From positions 335,849 through 394,603 of the forward strand of contig VBAT01000010.1 in the NCBI GenBank assembly GCA_005884665.1: a stretch of DNA of 58,755 bases, read 5' to 3'. Origin of the DNA: Bacteroidota bacterium (GTDB lineage Bacteria > Bacteroidota > Bacteroidia > Chitinophagales > Chitinophagaceae). Shown in pieces: positions 1 to 7,754 of this stretch. Made by a program: the position numbers and the translations under genes. Position 1 is the first letter of the stretch. Each line of letters starts with the position of its first letter. The notes beneath the pieces are model-generated. The model was not told the origin of the DNA and ran no database searches. It saw only the letters and a list, made by a program, of their open reading frames with translations.

Positions 1-1
1 A

Positions 2-124
2 AAACAGGACGAAGCTGCTGCTCCCGCTACTGGTGTGGCTGCTCCTGCTGCTGCCGGCGCTGCTGCTCCTGCTGCTGCCGCGGCTGCTGCTCCTGCCGCC
101 GAGAAAGGCAAGGCAAAAAAATAA
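2..124 (+). CDS. rplY: 50S ribosomal protein L25/Ctc, C-terminal tail (partial, 5' end outside window)
   Basis: Only the last 40 codons are present, reading in frame from base 2 to a TAA at 122-124. The tail is almost entirely Ala and Pro (runs of AAAP, AAAA) and ends in a basic EKGKAKK. Long-form bacterial L25 (Ctc) proteins of Bacteroidota carry such Ala-rich extensions after the TL5/CTC domain, and L25 very often lies directly before pth, as here. L25 binds 5S rRNA in the large subunit. The identification rests on the tail and on the pth neighbour only; the diagnostic N-terminal domain lies outside the window. Confidence 0.7.
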   Translation, partial: KQDEAAAPATGVAAPAAAGAAAPAAAAAAAPAAEKGKAKK

Positions 125-146
125 GTTTACGGAAAGTATATCGGAG

Positions 147-187
147 ACCCGTTTTCCCTCAGCAATGCTACGGATTACGGGTTTTTT
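147..187 (+). terminator. weak intrinsic terminator between L25 and pth
   Basis: ACCCGT (147-152) pairs with ACGGGT (177-182) around a 24-base loop, and the stem runs straight into a T tract (182-187). The stem is short and the loop large, so it may be only partly effective. It overlaps the most upstream possible pth start (TTG at 190), which argues for the downstream ATG. Confidence 0.35.
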
Positions 188-216
188 ATTTGCTGACATT
201 AGCGTTAATTAGTGTT

Positions 217-792
217 ATGAAATTCCTGATCGCGGGCCTGGGAAATATCGGTAACGAGTATGCGCACACACGTCACAATATTGGATTTGATGTTGTCAAT
301 GCATTTGTGCAAAAACACAAGGGGAGTTTCACCAGCAGCCGGCTTGCCTATACAGCCGAATTAAAATGGAAGGGTAAGATATTTATTTGCATTTGCCCCA
401 CCACCTTCATGAACCTGAGCGGGAAAGCAGTCAAGTACTGGATGGATAAAGAGAATATTTCCATCGAAAATTTGTTGGTGATCATTGACGAAGTGGCTTT
501 GCCATTAAATAAATTACGTTTGCGACCAGGAGGAAGCGATGCGGGACATAATGGCTTAAAAAGCATTCACGAATCATTGGGCACTACGCAATATCCACGG
601 CTCCGGTTCGGTATCGGTAATGATTTTCCGAAGGGAATGCAGTCCGATTTCGTTTTGGGCAAGTGGCGGAAAGAAGAAGAACCGTTGATAAAAATCAAGA
701 TAGAAAAAGCCGTTGAGGCAATCGAAATGTTTGCTTTTCAAGGAATAACAGCAGCAATGAACTGGATAAATAATCAGGATTTTTCTTTATGA
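217..792 (+). CDS. pth: peptidyl-tRNA hydrolase
   Basis: Pth releases tRNA from peptidyl-tRNAs dropped by stalled ribosomes and is a cytoplasmic housekeeping enzyme. The 191-residue product has the full family signature: the N-terminal FLIAGLGNIG segment, the catalytic His in TRHNIGF, the FMNLSG strand with its substrate-contacting Asn, IIDEVALPL with the catalytic Asp, and GHNGLKS. Length is normal for the family. The ATG at 217 is preferred to the in-frame TTG at 190 because the motif begins immediately after it and the upstream codons (LTLALISV) match nothing in the family. It follows the L25 gene, the usual arrangement in many bacteria. Confidence 0.95.
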   Translation: MKFLIAGLGNIGNEYAHTRHNIGFDVVNAFVQKHKGSFTSSRLAYTAELKWKGKIFICICPTTFMNLSGKAVKYWMDKENISIENLLVIIDEVALPLNKLRLRPGGSDAGHNGLKSIHESLGTTQYPRLRFGIGNDFPKGMQSDFVLGKWRKEEEPLIKIKIEKAVEAIEMFAFQGITAAMNWINNQDFSL

Positions 793-949
793 TAAATGAA
801 ATGTATTACTTACTTTAGCGTCTCTGACCCCCGGTTCCGATACTTTTTTCGGGCCAAAATCCAATTGACATATTGAATAGCTGAATATATAGGATGAACA
901 ACCCTGTAGAAGTAATGTATCCGATGTATTTAAAAAACAACCAACTGTT

Positions 950-1561
950 ATGAAGATCTTTTGCGTAGGCCGTAACTATTCAGCACACGCCGCCGAACTG
1001 GGCAATGAAGTTCCTGATGATCCCATCATTTTTATGAAGCCCAAAAGCGCGATGTTACAGCCGCATACTCCCTTTTATTATCCTGAATTCACTAATGAAT
1101 TGCATTATGAATGCGAGCTCGTTCTTCGCATCAGTAAGAATGGAAAATATATACAGGAGAAATTTGCCAGCAAGTACTATGATGCTGTTACAGCCGGCAT
1201 AGATTTTACCGCCCGCGATATTCAAAATGAATTAAAAGAAAAAGGATTGCCCTGGGAAAAAGCAAAGGCCTGGGACAATTCTGCAATCATCGGTAAATGG
1301 CTTCCTTTTACCGGTATCAAGAATAAAAAAGATATCAATTTTTGTTTGTATAAAAACAAAGAACTCGTCCAGCAAGGGAATTCATCCCTTATGATCCACC
1401 AGTTTGATGAGATCGTAGCTTATATCTCTAATTATTTTTCAGTAAATATCGGCGATGTCGTTTTTACAGGTACTCCCGCCGGCGTTGGCGAAGCGGTAGT
1501 CGGCGATGAACTGGAAGGATTTATAGAAGATGACAGCATGTTTACGCTGGAAGTAAAATAG
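950..1561 (+). CDS. fumarylacetoacetate hydrolase (FAH) family protein
   Basis: Single-domain FAH-fold enzyme of 203 residues. The metal site is visible: Glu54 and Glu56 in HYECELVLRI and Asp85 in AGIDFTARD; the family C-terminal signature FTGTPAGVGE is intact. Related enzymes include acylpyruvate hydrolases, oxaloacetate decarboxylases (FAHD1 type) and 2-hydroxyhepta-2,4-diene-1,7-dioate isomerases, and sequence alone does not separate these. There is no signal peptide, so it is cytoplasmic. It stands alone between pth and the E1 gene and is followed by a strong terminator at 1607-1636, so it is probably monocistronic. A catabolic neighbour that would fix the substrate is absent. Confidence 0.85.
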   Translation: MKIFCVGRNYSAHAAELGNEVPDDPIIFMKPKSAMLQPHTPFYYPEFTNELHYECELVLRISKNGKYIQEKFASKYYDAVTAGIDFTARDIQNELKEKGLPWEKAKAWDNSAIIGKWLPFTGIKNKKDINFCLYKNKELVQQGNSSLMIHQFDEIVAYISNYFSVNIGDVVFTGTPAGVGEAVVGDELEGFIEDDSMFTLEVK

Positions 1562-1606
1562 TAATACCCGTTCAGTCATAAGAACACTAAAACCAACTGC
1601 ACCCAG

Positions 1607-1636
1607 GCCATTCCCTTAGACGGAATGGCTTTTTTT
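1607..1636 (+). terminator. rho-independent terminator of the FAH-family gene
   Basis: Perfect 8-bp stem GCCATTCC (1607-1614) / GGAATGGC (1622-1629), 7-base loop, followed at once by seven T (1630-1636). It lies 46 bases after the FAH stop. Confidence 0.85.
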
Positions 1637-1652
1637 CTCCGCCTTCGGCGGA

Positions 1653-1716
1653 AAACCTGTAAGGTTTTTTGTAAATCTTGACCTTTAGCGAACTTCCAAA
1701 AAAACCTTACAGGTTT
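1653..1716. repeat. 18-bp perfect inverted repeat (possible dispersed palindromic element)
   Basis: AAACCTGTAAGGTTTTTT (1653-1670) is the exact reverse complement of 1699-1716, with 28 bases between. A second small palindrome, TCCGCC-TTC-GGCGGA (1638-1652), abuts its left arm. The fold lies after the FAH terminator and just before the probable E1 promoter. It may be a second terminator, a transcript leader hairpin or a member of a dispersed repeat family; copy number elsewhere in the genome would decide. Confidence 0.7.
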
Positions 1717-1722
1717 AAACAA

Positions 1723-1730
1723 TAAATTTG
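1723..1730 (+). promoter_or_regulatory. candidate -7 box for the E1 gene
   Basis: TAAATTTG matches the Bacteroidota primary-sigma -7 consensus TAnnTTTG exactly and lies 22 bases before the ATG at 1753. No good -33 TTTG is seen at the usual spacing; that position falls in the right arm of the inverted repeat. Confidence 0.4.
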
Positions 1731-1752
1731 CTTCTTTCATTGCTTGCACTAC

Positions 1753-3819
1753 ATGACCGACAATCAACTTCTTTTAAAAGCTTATCGCCTGATGAGCCAG
1801 GTAAAGGTAATGGCTGAAACATATGAAGCCAATCGCCAGGTATGTAAGTATGTTCACTCTACATCAAGAGGACATGAAGCCATACAACTAGCGACCGCCT
1901 TTCATTTATTTCCGCAGGATTATGTAAGTCCGTATTACCGGGATGAAAGTCTCTTGCTTGGATTAGGTTTTACACCTTACCAGTTGATGCTTCAATTGCT
2001 GGCAAAAAAGGATGACATCTTCACGGGAGGCCGCGAATACTATTCTCATCCCAATTATAAAGAAGATGACAAGGCGGGTGTGGTCCACCAGAGCAGCGCT
2101 ACAGGAATGCAGGCAATACCGACGACTGGCATCGCACAGGGCATTCAATTTCTCGAAAGAACGAATTCTTCACGTTTAAGAAAAGGAACCGATGGCCGGT
2201 TACCGATTGTAGTATGTTCACTGGGTGATGCAAGCATTACCGAAGGAGAGGTAAGCGAAGCTTTCCAGTTTGCAGTGCTGAAACAATTACCTGTTATTTA
2301 CCTGGTTCAGGACAATAACTGGGGTATCAGCGTTACTTCCAGCGAGGCCCGTTCCATGAATGCTTTTGAATTTGCCGCAGGATTTAAAGGCATGGGCCGC
2401 ATTCAGGTGGATGGAAGTGATTTTGAAGCTTCGTACGATGTAATGAAATATGTCTGTGATGTGGTTCGTAAAGATAGAAGGCCATATCTCGTACATGCAC
2501 AGGTACCCCTGCTGGGCCATCATACAAGTGGTGTCCGAAAAGAATTTTATCGTTCTGATGAAGATTGGAAAAAGCATTTGCAACACGATCCGAATCCCAA
2601 GCTTCGTAAAAAACTACTGGAAAGGGGAATTCCAGAACCGGACCTCTTACAAATAGAAAAAGAAGCAGCTGGATTGATAGCGGAAGATTTCGCGAAGGCC
2701 GTGGCATCACCCGAACCCGATCCTTCGGCCGTCGCTGATTACGTATTTGCACCCACACCGGTGACAGAAGAAAAAGGCGAGCGAACTCCTCGCAATGCAG
2801 AAAAAGTTATCATGGTAGATGCAGCCCTGTTTGCAATTCGGGAACTCATGGAGGCACATCCTGAAACTGTTTTGTATGGGCAGGATGTAGGCAGGAGGTT
2901 GGGTGGTGTATTCAGGGAAGCGGCAACACTTGCAGAGAAATTCGGCGATCATCGTGTATTTAATATGGCCATACAGGAAGCTTACATCATAGGCTCTACA
3001 GTAGGTATGAGTGCTGTTGGCATCAAACCAATTGTTGAAGTTCAGTTTGGTGATTATATCTATCCAGGCTTTAACCAACTGGCGACCGAGATCTCGAAAT
3101 CCTGTTATCTCAGTTGCGGCAAATTCCCCGTATCCATGATCCTCCGGGTACCGGTTGGCGCTTATGGCGGCGGCGGACCTTATCACAGCGGTTGTGTCGA
3201 GACAACCTTGCTTTCTATAAAAGGAATTAAAGTGGCTTATCCTTCCAATGCTGCCGACATGAAAGGGTTGATGAAAGCCGCTTTTTATGATCCCAACCCT
3301 GTGATCATGTTGGAACATAAAGGACTTTACTGGAGCAAAGTGCCGGGAACTGACGAAGCCAAAACGATAGAGCCTTCAAAGGATTATATTTTACCATTTG
3401 GAAAAGCCAATATCATCCTGCATGCGGACCCCGAAAAGACTGCTAACGGCGAATCTTGTGTGGTTGTTACTTATGGTATGGGAGTCTATTGGGCAAAAAC
3501 GGCGGCCCGGCAATTGAAAGGGCAGGTGGAGATTGTAGATTTACGGTCATTATACCCACTGGATGAAAGCCTGGTCTTTGAACGGGTTAAGATGCATGGG
3601 AAATGTCTTGTGCTTACGGAGGAACAGCAGGAAAATTCATTTGCCGAAGCTTTAGCAGGGAGAATCTCCCGGGCCTGTTTCCGGTTTCTCGATGGGCCTG
3701 TTGAGGTTCTCGGTGCATTAAATGTACCAGCTATCCCGATGAATATGGGATTGGAAAAAGCGGTATTGCCGGATGGCGAAAAGACAAGGAAAAGACTTGA
3801 ATATTTGCTGAATTCATAA
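1753..3819 (+). CDS. 2-oxoacid dehydrogenase E1, fused alpha and beta subunits
   Basis: Thiamine-diphosphate-dependent E1 of a pyruvate or branched-chain 2-oxoacid dehydrogenase complex; it decarboxylates the 2-oxoacid and passes the acyl group to lipoyl-E2. The first ~330 residues are the alpha subunit, with the ThDP/Mg motif GDASITEGEVSEAF ending in QDNNWGIS. From about residue 345 the beta subunit follows (VLYGQDVGRRLGGVF, GGGGPYHSG, and a transketolase C-terminal domain). This single-chain form of ~690 residues is common in Bacteroidota. The ATG at 1753 is chosen over the TTG at 1744. No E2 or E3 gene is adjacent, so substrate specificity is open; branched-chain or pyruvate are both possible. 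Confidence 0.9.
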   Translation: MTDNQLLLKAYRLMSQVKVMAETYEANRQVCKYVHSTSRGHEAIQLATAFHLFPQDYVSPYYRDESLLLGLGFTPYQLMLQLLAKKDDIFTGGREYYSHPNYKEDDKAGVVHQSSATGMQAIPTTGIAQGIQFLERTNSSRLRKGTDGRLPIVVCSLGDASITEGEVSEAFQFAVLKQLPVIYLVQDNNWGISVTSSEARSMNAFEFAAGFKGMGRIQVDGSDFEASYDVMKYVCDVVRKDRRPYLVHAQVPLLGHHTSGVRKEFYRSDEDWKKHLQHDPNPKLRKKLLERGIPEPDLLQIEKEAAGLIAEDFAKAVASPEPDPSAVADYVFAPTPVTEEKGERTPRNAEKVIMVDAALFAIRELMEAHPETVLYGQDVGRRLGGVFREAATLAEKFGDHRVFNMAIQEAYIIGSTVGMSAVGIKPIVEVQFGDYIYPGFNQLATEISKSCYLSCGKFPVSMILRVPVGAYGGGGPYHSGCVETTLLSIKGIKVAYPSNAADMKGLMKAAFYDPNPVIMLEHKGLYWSKVPGTDEAKTIEPSKDYILPFGKANIILHADPEKTANGESCVVVTYGMGVYWAKTAARQLKGQVEIVDLRSLYPLDESLVFERVKMHGKCLVLTEEQQENSFAEALAGRISRACFRFLDGPVEVLGALNVPAIPMNMGLEKAVLPDGEKTRKRLEYLLNS

Positions 3820-3824
3820 AGAAC

Positions 3825-3901
3825 TTAAATAGTATGGTTGATTGCCGGCAGGGTGAACCCAAAACTGCTGCCCGAATCTGATTCAGTTTTACCCATATGC
3901 T
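3825..3901 (-). pseudogene. remnant of a histidine kinase C-terminus
   Basis: Reading the minus strand, SIWVK in one frame continues after a frameshift as TESDSGSSFGFTLP, ending at a TAA (3825-3827). This matches the usual last segment of a HATPase domain, of the form IWVESEPGKGSTFYFTLP. Upstream of SIWV the frame is closed by a stop within a few codons, and no other kinase motif is left. It is best read as the decayed end of a sensor kinase gene. It lies in the same orientation as the response-regulator remnant at 4393-4518. Confidence 0.5.
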
Positions 3902-3955
3902 ATTGATAAATATTCAGAAGGAATTCCTAATCTCTGGTCGGCATGTTTTCCATTT

Positions 3956-4069
3956 TTATTTGTGGAAAAATAATTTAAACTTGATAAACACCAAGTAAAT
4001 CAATGCGGCCGCAATTAACCAGGCTGCTGCAATAACAAGTAAATCTTTCGCTGATCTGCTGCTCCGCAT
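3956..4069 (-). CDS. putative 37-residue single-span membrane peptide
   Basis: Short frame with ATG at 4069 and TAA at 3956. A charged head (RSSRSAKD) is followed by one hydrophobic span (LLVIAAAWLIAAALIYLVF) and a basic tail (IKFKLFFHK), the plan of a small inner-membrane peptide. No family is recognised. It is the third of three such frames in series downstream of kup on the same strand. It could also be a leftover piece of a decayed transmembrane protein, since two-component gene relics lie on both sides. Confidence 0.35.
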   Translation of the reverse strand: MRSSRSAKDLLVIAAAWLIAAALIYLVFIKFKLFFHK

Positions 4070-4125
4070 AAGTATAATATTGATGGCTAAACCAGTTTTA
4101 AATGACCCTGAAGGGTACCGGGACT

Positions 4126-4218
4126 CTACCAGTTCATCAACCATACAAAAAATAAGCTGCCCATGCAAAAGGTCAGGATACTTATGGCCACTGTTAATCG
4201 TGTTTTTTGTTTTTTCAT
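4126..4218 (-). CDS. putative 30-residue single-span membrane peptide
   Basis: ATG at 4218, TAG at 4126. A basic head (KKQKTR) precedes a hydrophobic span (LTVAISILTFCMGSLFFVW). Its size is close to KdpF, the ~30-residue stabilising peptide of Kdp ATPases, but no KdpF sequence signature is recognised and no kdpABC is present. The start lies 11 bases after the stop of the 44-residue frame. Confidence 0.35.
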   Translation of the reverse strand: MKKQKTRLTVAISILTFCMGSLFFVWLMNW

Positions 4219-4229
4219 CTTGCAAAGAT

Positions 4230-4364
4230 TTAGTGAAACCACCGGAATTTGAACCATGCTATCCAGGAAAAGGCAATGAGAAGTGCCACCACCACTACTA
4301 CCAGGATAAAATCCTTCCAACGAGTAGCTTCATCCCCTAACCTGTGTTTTTGATCATCGGGCAT
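4230..4364 (-). CDS. putative 44-residue single-span membrane peptide
   Basis: ATG at 4364, TAA at 4230. A polar head (MPDDQKHRLGDEATRWKD) leads into a clean hydrophobic span (FILVVVVVALLIAFSWIAWF) and a basic, aromatic tail (KFRWFH). This is the most protein-like of the three micro-frames and starts 28 bases after the stop of the regulator remnant. No family is recognised; function unknown. Confidence 0.4.
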   Translation of the reverse strand: MPDDQKHRLGDEATRWKDFILVVVVVALLIAFSWIAWFKFRWFH

Positions 4365-4392
4365 ATCGAATCTGGTTATTACTTTAATTTAT

Positions 4393-4518
4393 TTAACACA
4401 GCATGGCAGATGTCCAACGAGGTGCCTTGTTTACGGTGAAGCCTTCCAAAGAAATTGTCCTTGTCAATAGCTTACGCAGTTGCTCCCCGTCGTCGACAAT
4501 CAAAATATTGCCTGGCAT
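4393..4518 (-). pseudogene. remnant of a response regulator receiver domain (NtrC-like N-terminus)
   Basis: ATG at 4518 opens a 41-codon frame beginning NILIVDDGEQLRKLLTR and continuing to ISLEGFTV, which is beta1-alpha1-beta2 of a receiver domain, with a form common at the start of sigma-54-type (NtrC-like) regulators. The frame then degenerates and stops at 4393, before the phosphorylatable Asp. The usual third acidic residue of the pocket is Gly here. The remaining ~400 residues expected of such a regulator are absent, so this is a truncated relic. Confidence 0.65.
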
Positions 4519-4551
4519 AGTAGACTAAGATAAAAAGTAAACCTGCCAACT

Positions 4552-6519
4552 TCAGTCATCCACTCTTTTTAGCCTTAGCTTGGGAGGTGTTCCTACCATC
4601 AATGGGAATTTTTCAACCGTTACATTGATTGGATCGAGGCCAAAACCTTTTTCTTCCGACAAGCTGATATCTTTTAGCCAGAAATGGAGATTCATGATTA
4701 TTCTTTCGAAAAAAGGCAGTTCACTGTCCTGGCTCAGGTATTTTTCCATCACCATGAACTGGAAATCGCCCACCGTATTGCTACTGGCAAGGCTTTCATA
4801 GCGGCTGATAACATTTACTTCATTGTTCGCTACCAGGTCTTCCACCACCTTCCTGAACATCAGGTTGATCCTTGTAGCTACTCGAAACCCTAACCGGAAG
4901 TCTATTCGGATAATATCGTTGGGGATGATATGCTCGACCTTATATTCCGCGGTATACGGATCATCCATAGTATCCACATGAGCGAACCAGTAAATATCTG
5001 CACGCTTTGGTTTCTTATTAAGTATCGAATAAATGATTTTATGTTCAATCTCTTTTGGATTATCTGCACTCGTCAGGTATACCAGGTGAGTTGCATACTT
5101 TGGGACGGAACGGTCGTCACTCAGTTCCTGAATTTTCGGAACATAATGTTCAAGCCGTACAAATTCAACATAGCGGTTCTTGATCTTTCTTGCTTTGTAC
5201 CATATAAACATCACTATGAACAATAAACCACCGACGATCAGGGCTACATAACCTCCATGCGGGAATTTCTGGATATTGGCATACAAAAAACTAATCTCGA
5301 TAATCAGGAACACGACTAAATATAAATAGATGAAGACCGATTTGGTTCGCCTGATTACCAGGTAATTTGCAAAAAGAATGGAAGTGGCGATCATGCACAA
5401 GGTAATCGCGAGACCGTAAGCAGCTTCCATATTCGAAGCTTTTTGAAAATACAGGACAATTCCCAGGCACCCGGCCAACAACAACATATTTATGGCTGGA
5501 ATATAGAGTTGGCCTCGTGCTTCGGTAGGATATTGTATCCGTAGTTTGGGCCATAAATTTAACCGGATGGCCTCGCTGATCAATGTAAAGGATCCGGAGA
5601 TTAATGCCTGGCTGGCAATAATAGCCGCCCCGGTGGCAATAGCAATTCCAAAATAGAGGAACCAGTCAGGCATAATTCCATAGAAAGGATTAAAACCGGA
5701 GTTGATCATTTCTGCTGTTATCGGTTGCCCGTTATAATGACTCAGCAGCCAGGCACCCTGACCCAGGTAATTAATGATCAGACAGGTTTTTACAAATATC
5801 CACGAATACCTGATATTCCATTTGCCAACATGACCAAGGTCGGAGTATAGAGCTTCCGCACCGGTTGTACATAAAAAAACTCCACCCAGTATATAAAATC
5901 CGCGGGGGTATTGAACAAGTAATTTAATCCCGTAATAAGGATTAAACGCTTTAAAGATCAAAAGGTCATCGGCTACATGAACAGAGCCTAGCAAGGCCAG
6001 CATAACAAACCAACAGGCCATGATGGGCCCGAAGAACTTGCCGATAAACTCCGTTCCAAATTGCTGGATGAAAAAAAGAATGGTAAGGATCCCGATAACA
6101 ATACCCACAATCGTGGGCTGGGTTATATTGGACAAAACCGGGACTTGCTTTAAACCTTCAACTGCAGATGTTACTGAAATAGGAGGGGTGATCATGCCGT
6201 CCGCCAATAACGCGGCTCCGCCTAACATAGCGGGTAGCACCAGCCATTTTTTTCTTCGCCGAACCAATGCAAACAACGAGAAGATCCCACCTTCACCCCG
6301 GTTATCCGCATTGAGTGTCAGGATAACATATTTGATAGTTGTTTGAAGCGTGAGCGTCCATATGATTAATGACAGGCACCCGATCACCAGCTCCGGGGTA
6401 ATAGTTTTGCCGCTTACTATCGCGTTTAAAACATATAAAGGAGAAGTGCCGATATCGCCGTAAATAATTCCTAAGGCGATGAGAAGTCCTGCAAAGGATA
6501 CTTTATTCTGTGAAGACAT
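4552..6519 (-). CDS. kup: Kup-family low-affinity potassium transporter
   Basis: Proton-coupled K+ uptake permease of the KUP/HAK/KT family in the inner membrane. The N-terminus has the family hallmark GIIYGDIGTSPLYVLNAI, followed by NRGEGGIFSLFAL and DGMITPPISV, all in the first three spans; about 12 hydrophobic segments fill residues 10-440, and a cytoplasmic C-terminal domain of ~200 residues follows. The 655-residue length is usual. Start is set at MSSQNK (6519); an in-frame ATG 24 bases upstream adds only MFFELYLL. It is divergent from a KdpD/KdpE-like two-component pair, which suggests K+- or turgor-linked control. Confidence 0.95.
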   Translation of the reverse strand: MSSQNKVSFAGLLIALGIIYGDIGTSPLYVLNAIVSGKTITPELVIGCLSLIIWTLTLQTTIKYVILTLNADNRGEGGIFSLFALVRRRKKWLVLPAMLGGAALLADGMITPPISVTSAVEGLKQVPVLSNITQPTIVGIVIGILTILFFIQQFGTEFIGKFFGPIMACWFVMLALLGSVHVADDLLIFKAFNPYYGIKLLVQYPRGFYILGGVFLCTTGAEALYSDLGHVGKWNIRYSWIFVKTCLIINYLGQGAWLLSHYNGQPITAEMINSGFNPFYGIMPDWFLYFGIAIATGAAIIASQALISGSFTLISEAIRLNLWPKLRIQYPTEARGQLYIPAINMLLLAGCLGIVLYFQKASNMEAAYGLAITLCMIATSILFANYLVIRRTKSVFIYLYLVVFLIIEISFLYANIQKFPHGGYVALIVGGLLFIVMFIWYKARKIKNRYVEFVRLEHYVPKIQELSDDRSVPKYATHLVYLTSADNPKEIEHKIIYSILNKKPKRADIYWFAHVDTMDDPYTAEYKVEHIIPNDIIRIDFRLGFRVATRINLMFRKVVEDLVANNEVNVISRYESLASSNTVGDFQFMVMEKYLSQDSELPFFERIIMNLHFWLKDISLSEEKGFGLDPINVTVEKFPLMVGTPPKLRLKRVDD

Positions 6520-6654
6520 TAATAGGTATAATTCAAAAAACAAATGTAGAATCGAAAGAGTAAAGTCCGGGAAAAACGGGCAATATGAGCCAAATCTTTA
6601 TAAAATCTTTATACGCTATACCGGCTTTTTACTCTTTCCTTATGCCTGGCGGCC

Positions 6655-6662
6655 TACTTTTG
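6655..6662 (+). promoter_or_regulatory. candidate -7 box for the kdpD-like/kdpE-like operon
   Basis: TACTTTTG fits TAnnTTTG exactly and lies 18 bases before the ATG at 6681. It sits inside the 5' part of the longest possible reading frame (ATG 6585), so if used it would make the 6681 start the real one. Confidence 0.35.
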
Positions 6663-6680
6663 TCTCCTGTTTTTTCACCG

Positions 6681-7751
6681 ATGATTGGGATTTTCACTAA
6701 ACGGATCAACAAGCGGGAGCAATACCTGATCAGCTTATTGCTGGTATTGGCCGTGTCCGGTATTTGTTATGGCATTGCTACATTCCTGGGGTACCGCGTC
6801 GTTGCTTTTATTTTGCTCCTGACGGTATCGCTTATTGCCATTTCATTTGACATATTACCTGTTCTTCTTTCTGCTATACTTAGCGCCTTTATCTGGAACT
6901 ATTTTTTTATACCACCCCGCTTTACATTTCATGTGAGCACGACCGATGACGTTATTCTTTTTATTATGTATTTCGTGATCGCGCTGATCAATGCCGCTCT
7001 TACCTACAAAATCAGGCAGGTTGAAAAAGCGTCCAGGAAAAAGGAAGAGAAAGCAAATACGCTCAAGCTGTATGACACCTTGCTTCATTCACTTTCGCAT
7101 GAGCTCCGGACCCCGATTTCGACCATTATTGCGGCAACGGATAATTTGCAGTCAAGCAATGATAATATCACTAAAGAGAATAAGGACCAAATGGTTTCCG
7201 AAATTTCCAAGGCATCTTTCCGGTTAAATCAACAGGTAGAAAACCTTTTGAACATGTCGAGGCTGGAATCTGGCTTTATCCAGCCTAAAAAGGACTGGTG
7301 TGATATGAATGAGCTAATATACTCCACGGTAAAGAAAATTGAACAGAATAAGATACACCAGAAAATAACGATCAACATCAACCCTGATATGCCTCTTGTA
7401 AAAACGGATAAAATGATGTTGGAGCAAATCGTTTATAACTTATTGAATAATGCATGTCTTTATACGAAAGACGACAGTAAAATAAATATCATCGCGATCA
7501 ATCATGCGGATGTGTTACAAGTTACTATCGAAGACAATGGTGAAGGATTCCCCGAGGAAGAGATCGGGAACGTATTTGATAAATTTTACCGGCTGAAAAA
7601 CGCTAAAGCGGGCGGCACCGGGCTTGGCCTGTCCATTGTTAAAGGATTTGCCGAAGCGCTCAAGGGGAATGTGAGTTTAAAAAATGTATCAACCGGGGGA
7701 TCAAAATTTACCATTGAAATTCCCTGCGAGTTGTCGCATTTAAAAGCATAA
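6681..7751 (+). CDS. KdpD-like sensor histidine kinase lacking the N-terminal KdpD/USP domains
   Basis: Inner-membrane sensor kinase of 356 residues. It opens with four closely packed spans of the DUF4118 type seen in KdpD, including WNYFFIPPRFTFHVS, then HisKA with phosphoacceptor His in LSHELRTPIST, and a HATPase domain with N box (NLLNNACLY), DNGEGFP and GTGLGLS. E. coli KdpD has about 400 further N-terminal residues (KdpD sensor plus USP domains) that are missing here. An in-frame ATG at 6585 would add 32 residues unlike the family. The regulator gene starts 3 bases after its stop, so the two are co-transcribed. No kdpABC is nearby; the adjacent divergent kup is the likely target. Confidence 0.85.
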   Translation: MIGIFTKRINKREQYLISLLLVLAVSGICYGIATFLGYRVVAFILLLTVSLIAISFDILPVLLSAILSAFIWNYFFIPPRFTFHVSTTDDVILFIMYFVIALINAALTYKIRQVEKASRKKEEKANTLKLYDTLLHSLSHELRTPISTIIAATDNLQSSNDNITKENKDQMVSEISKASFRLNQQVENLLNMSRLESGFIQPKKDWCDMNELIYSTVKKIEQNKIHQKITININPDMPLVKTDKMMLEQIVYNLLNNACLYTKDDSKINIIAINHADVLQVTIEDNGEGFPEEEIGNVFDKFYRLKNAKAGGTGLGLSIVKGFAEALKGNVSLKNVSTGGSKFTIEIPCELSHLKA

Positions 7752-7754
7752 CAA

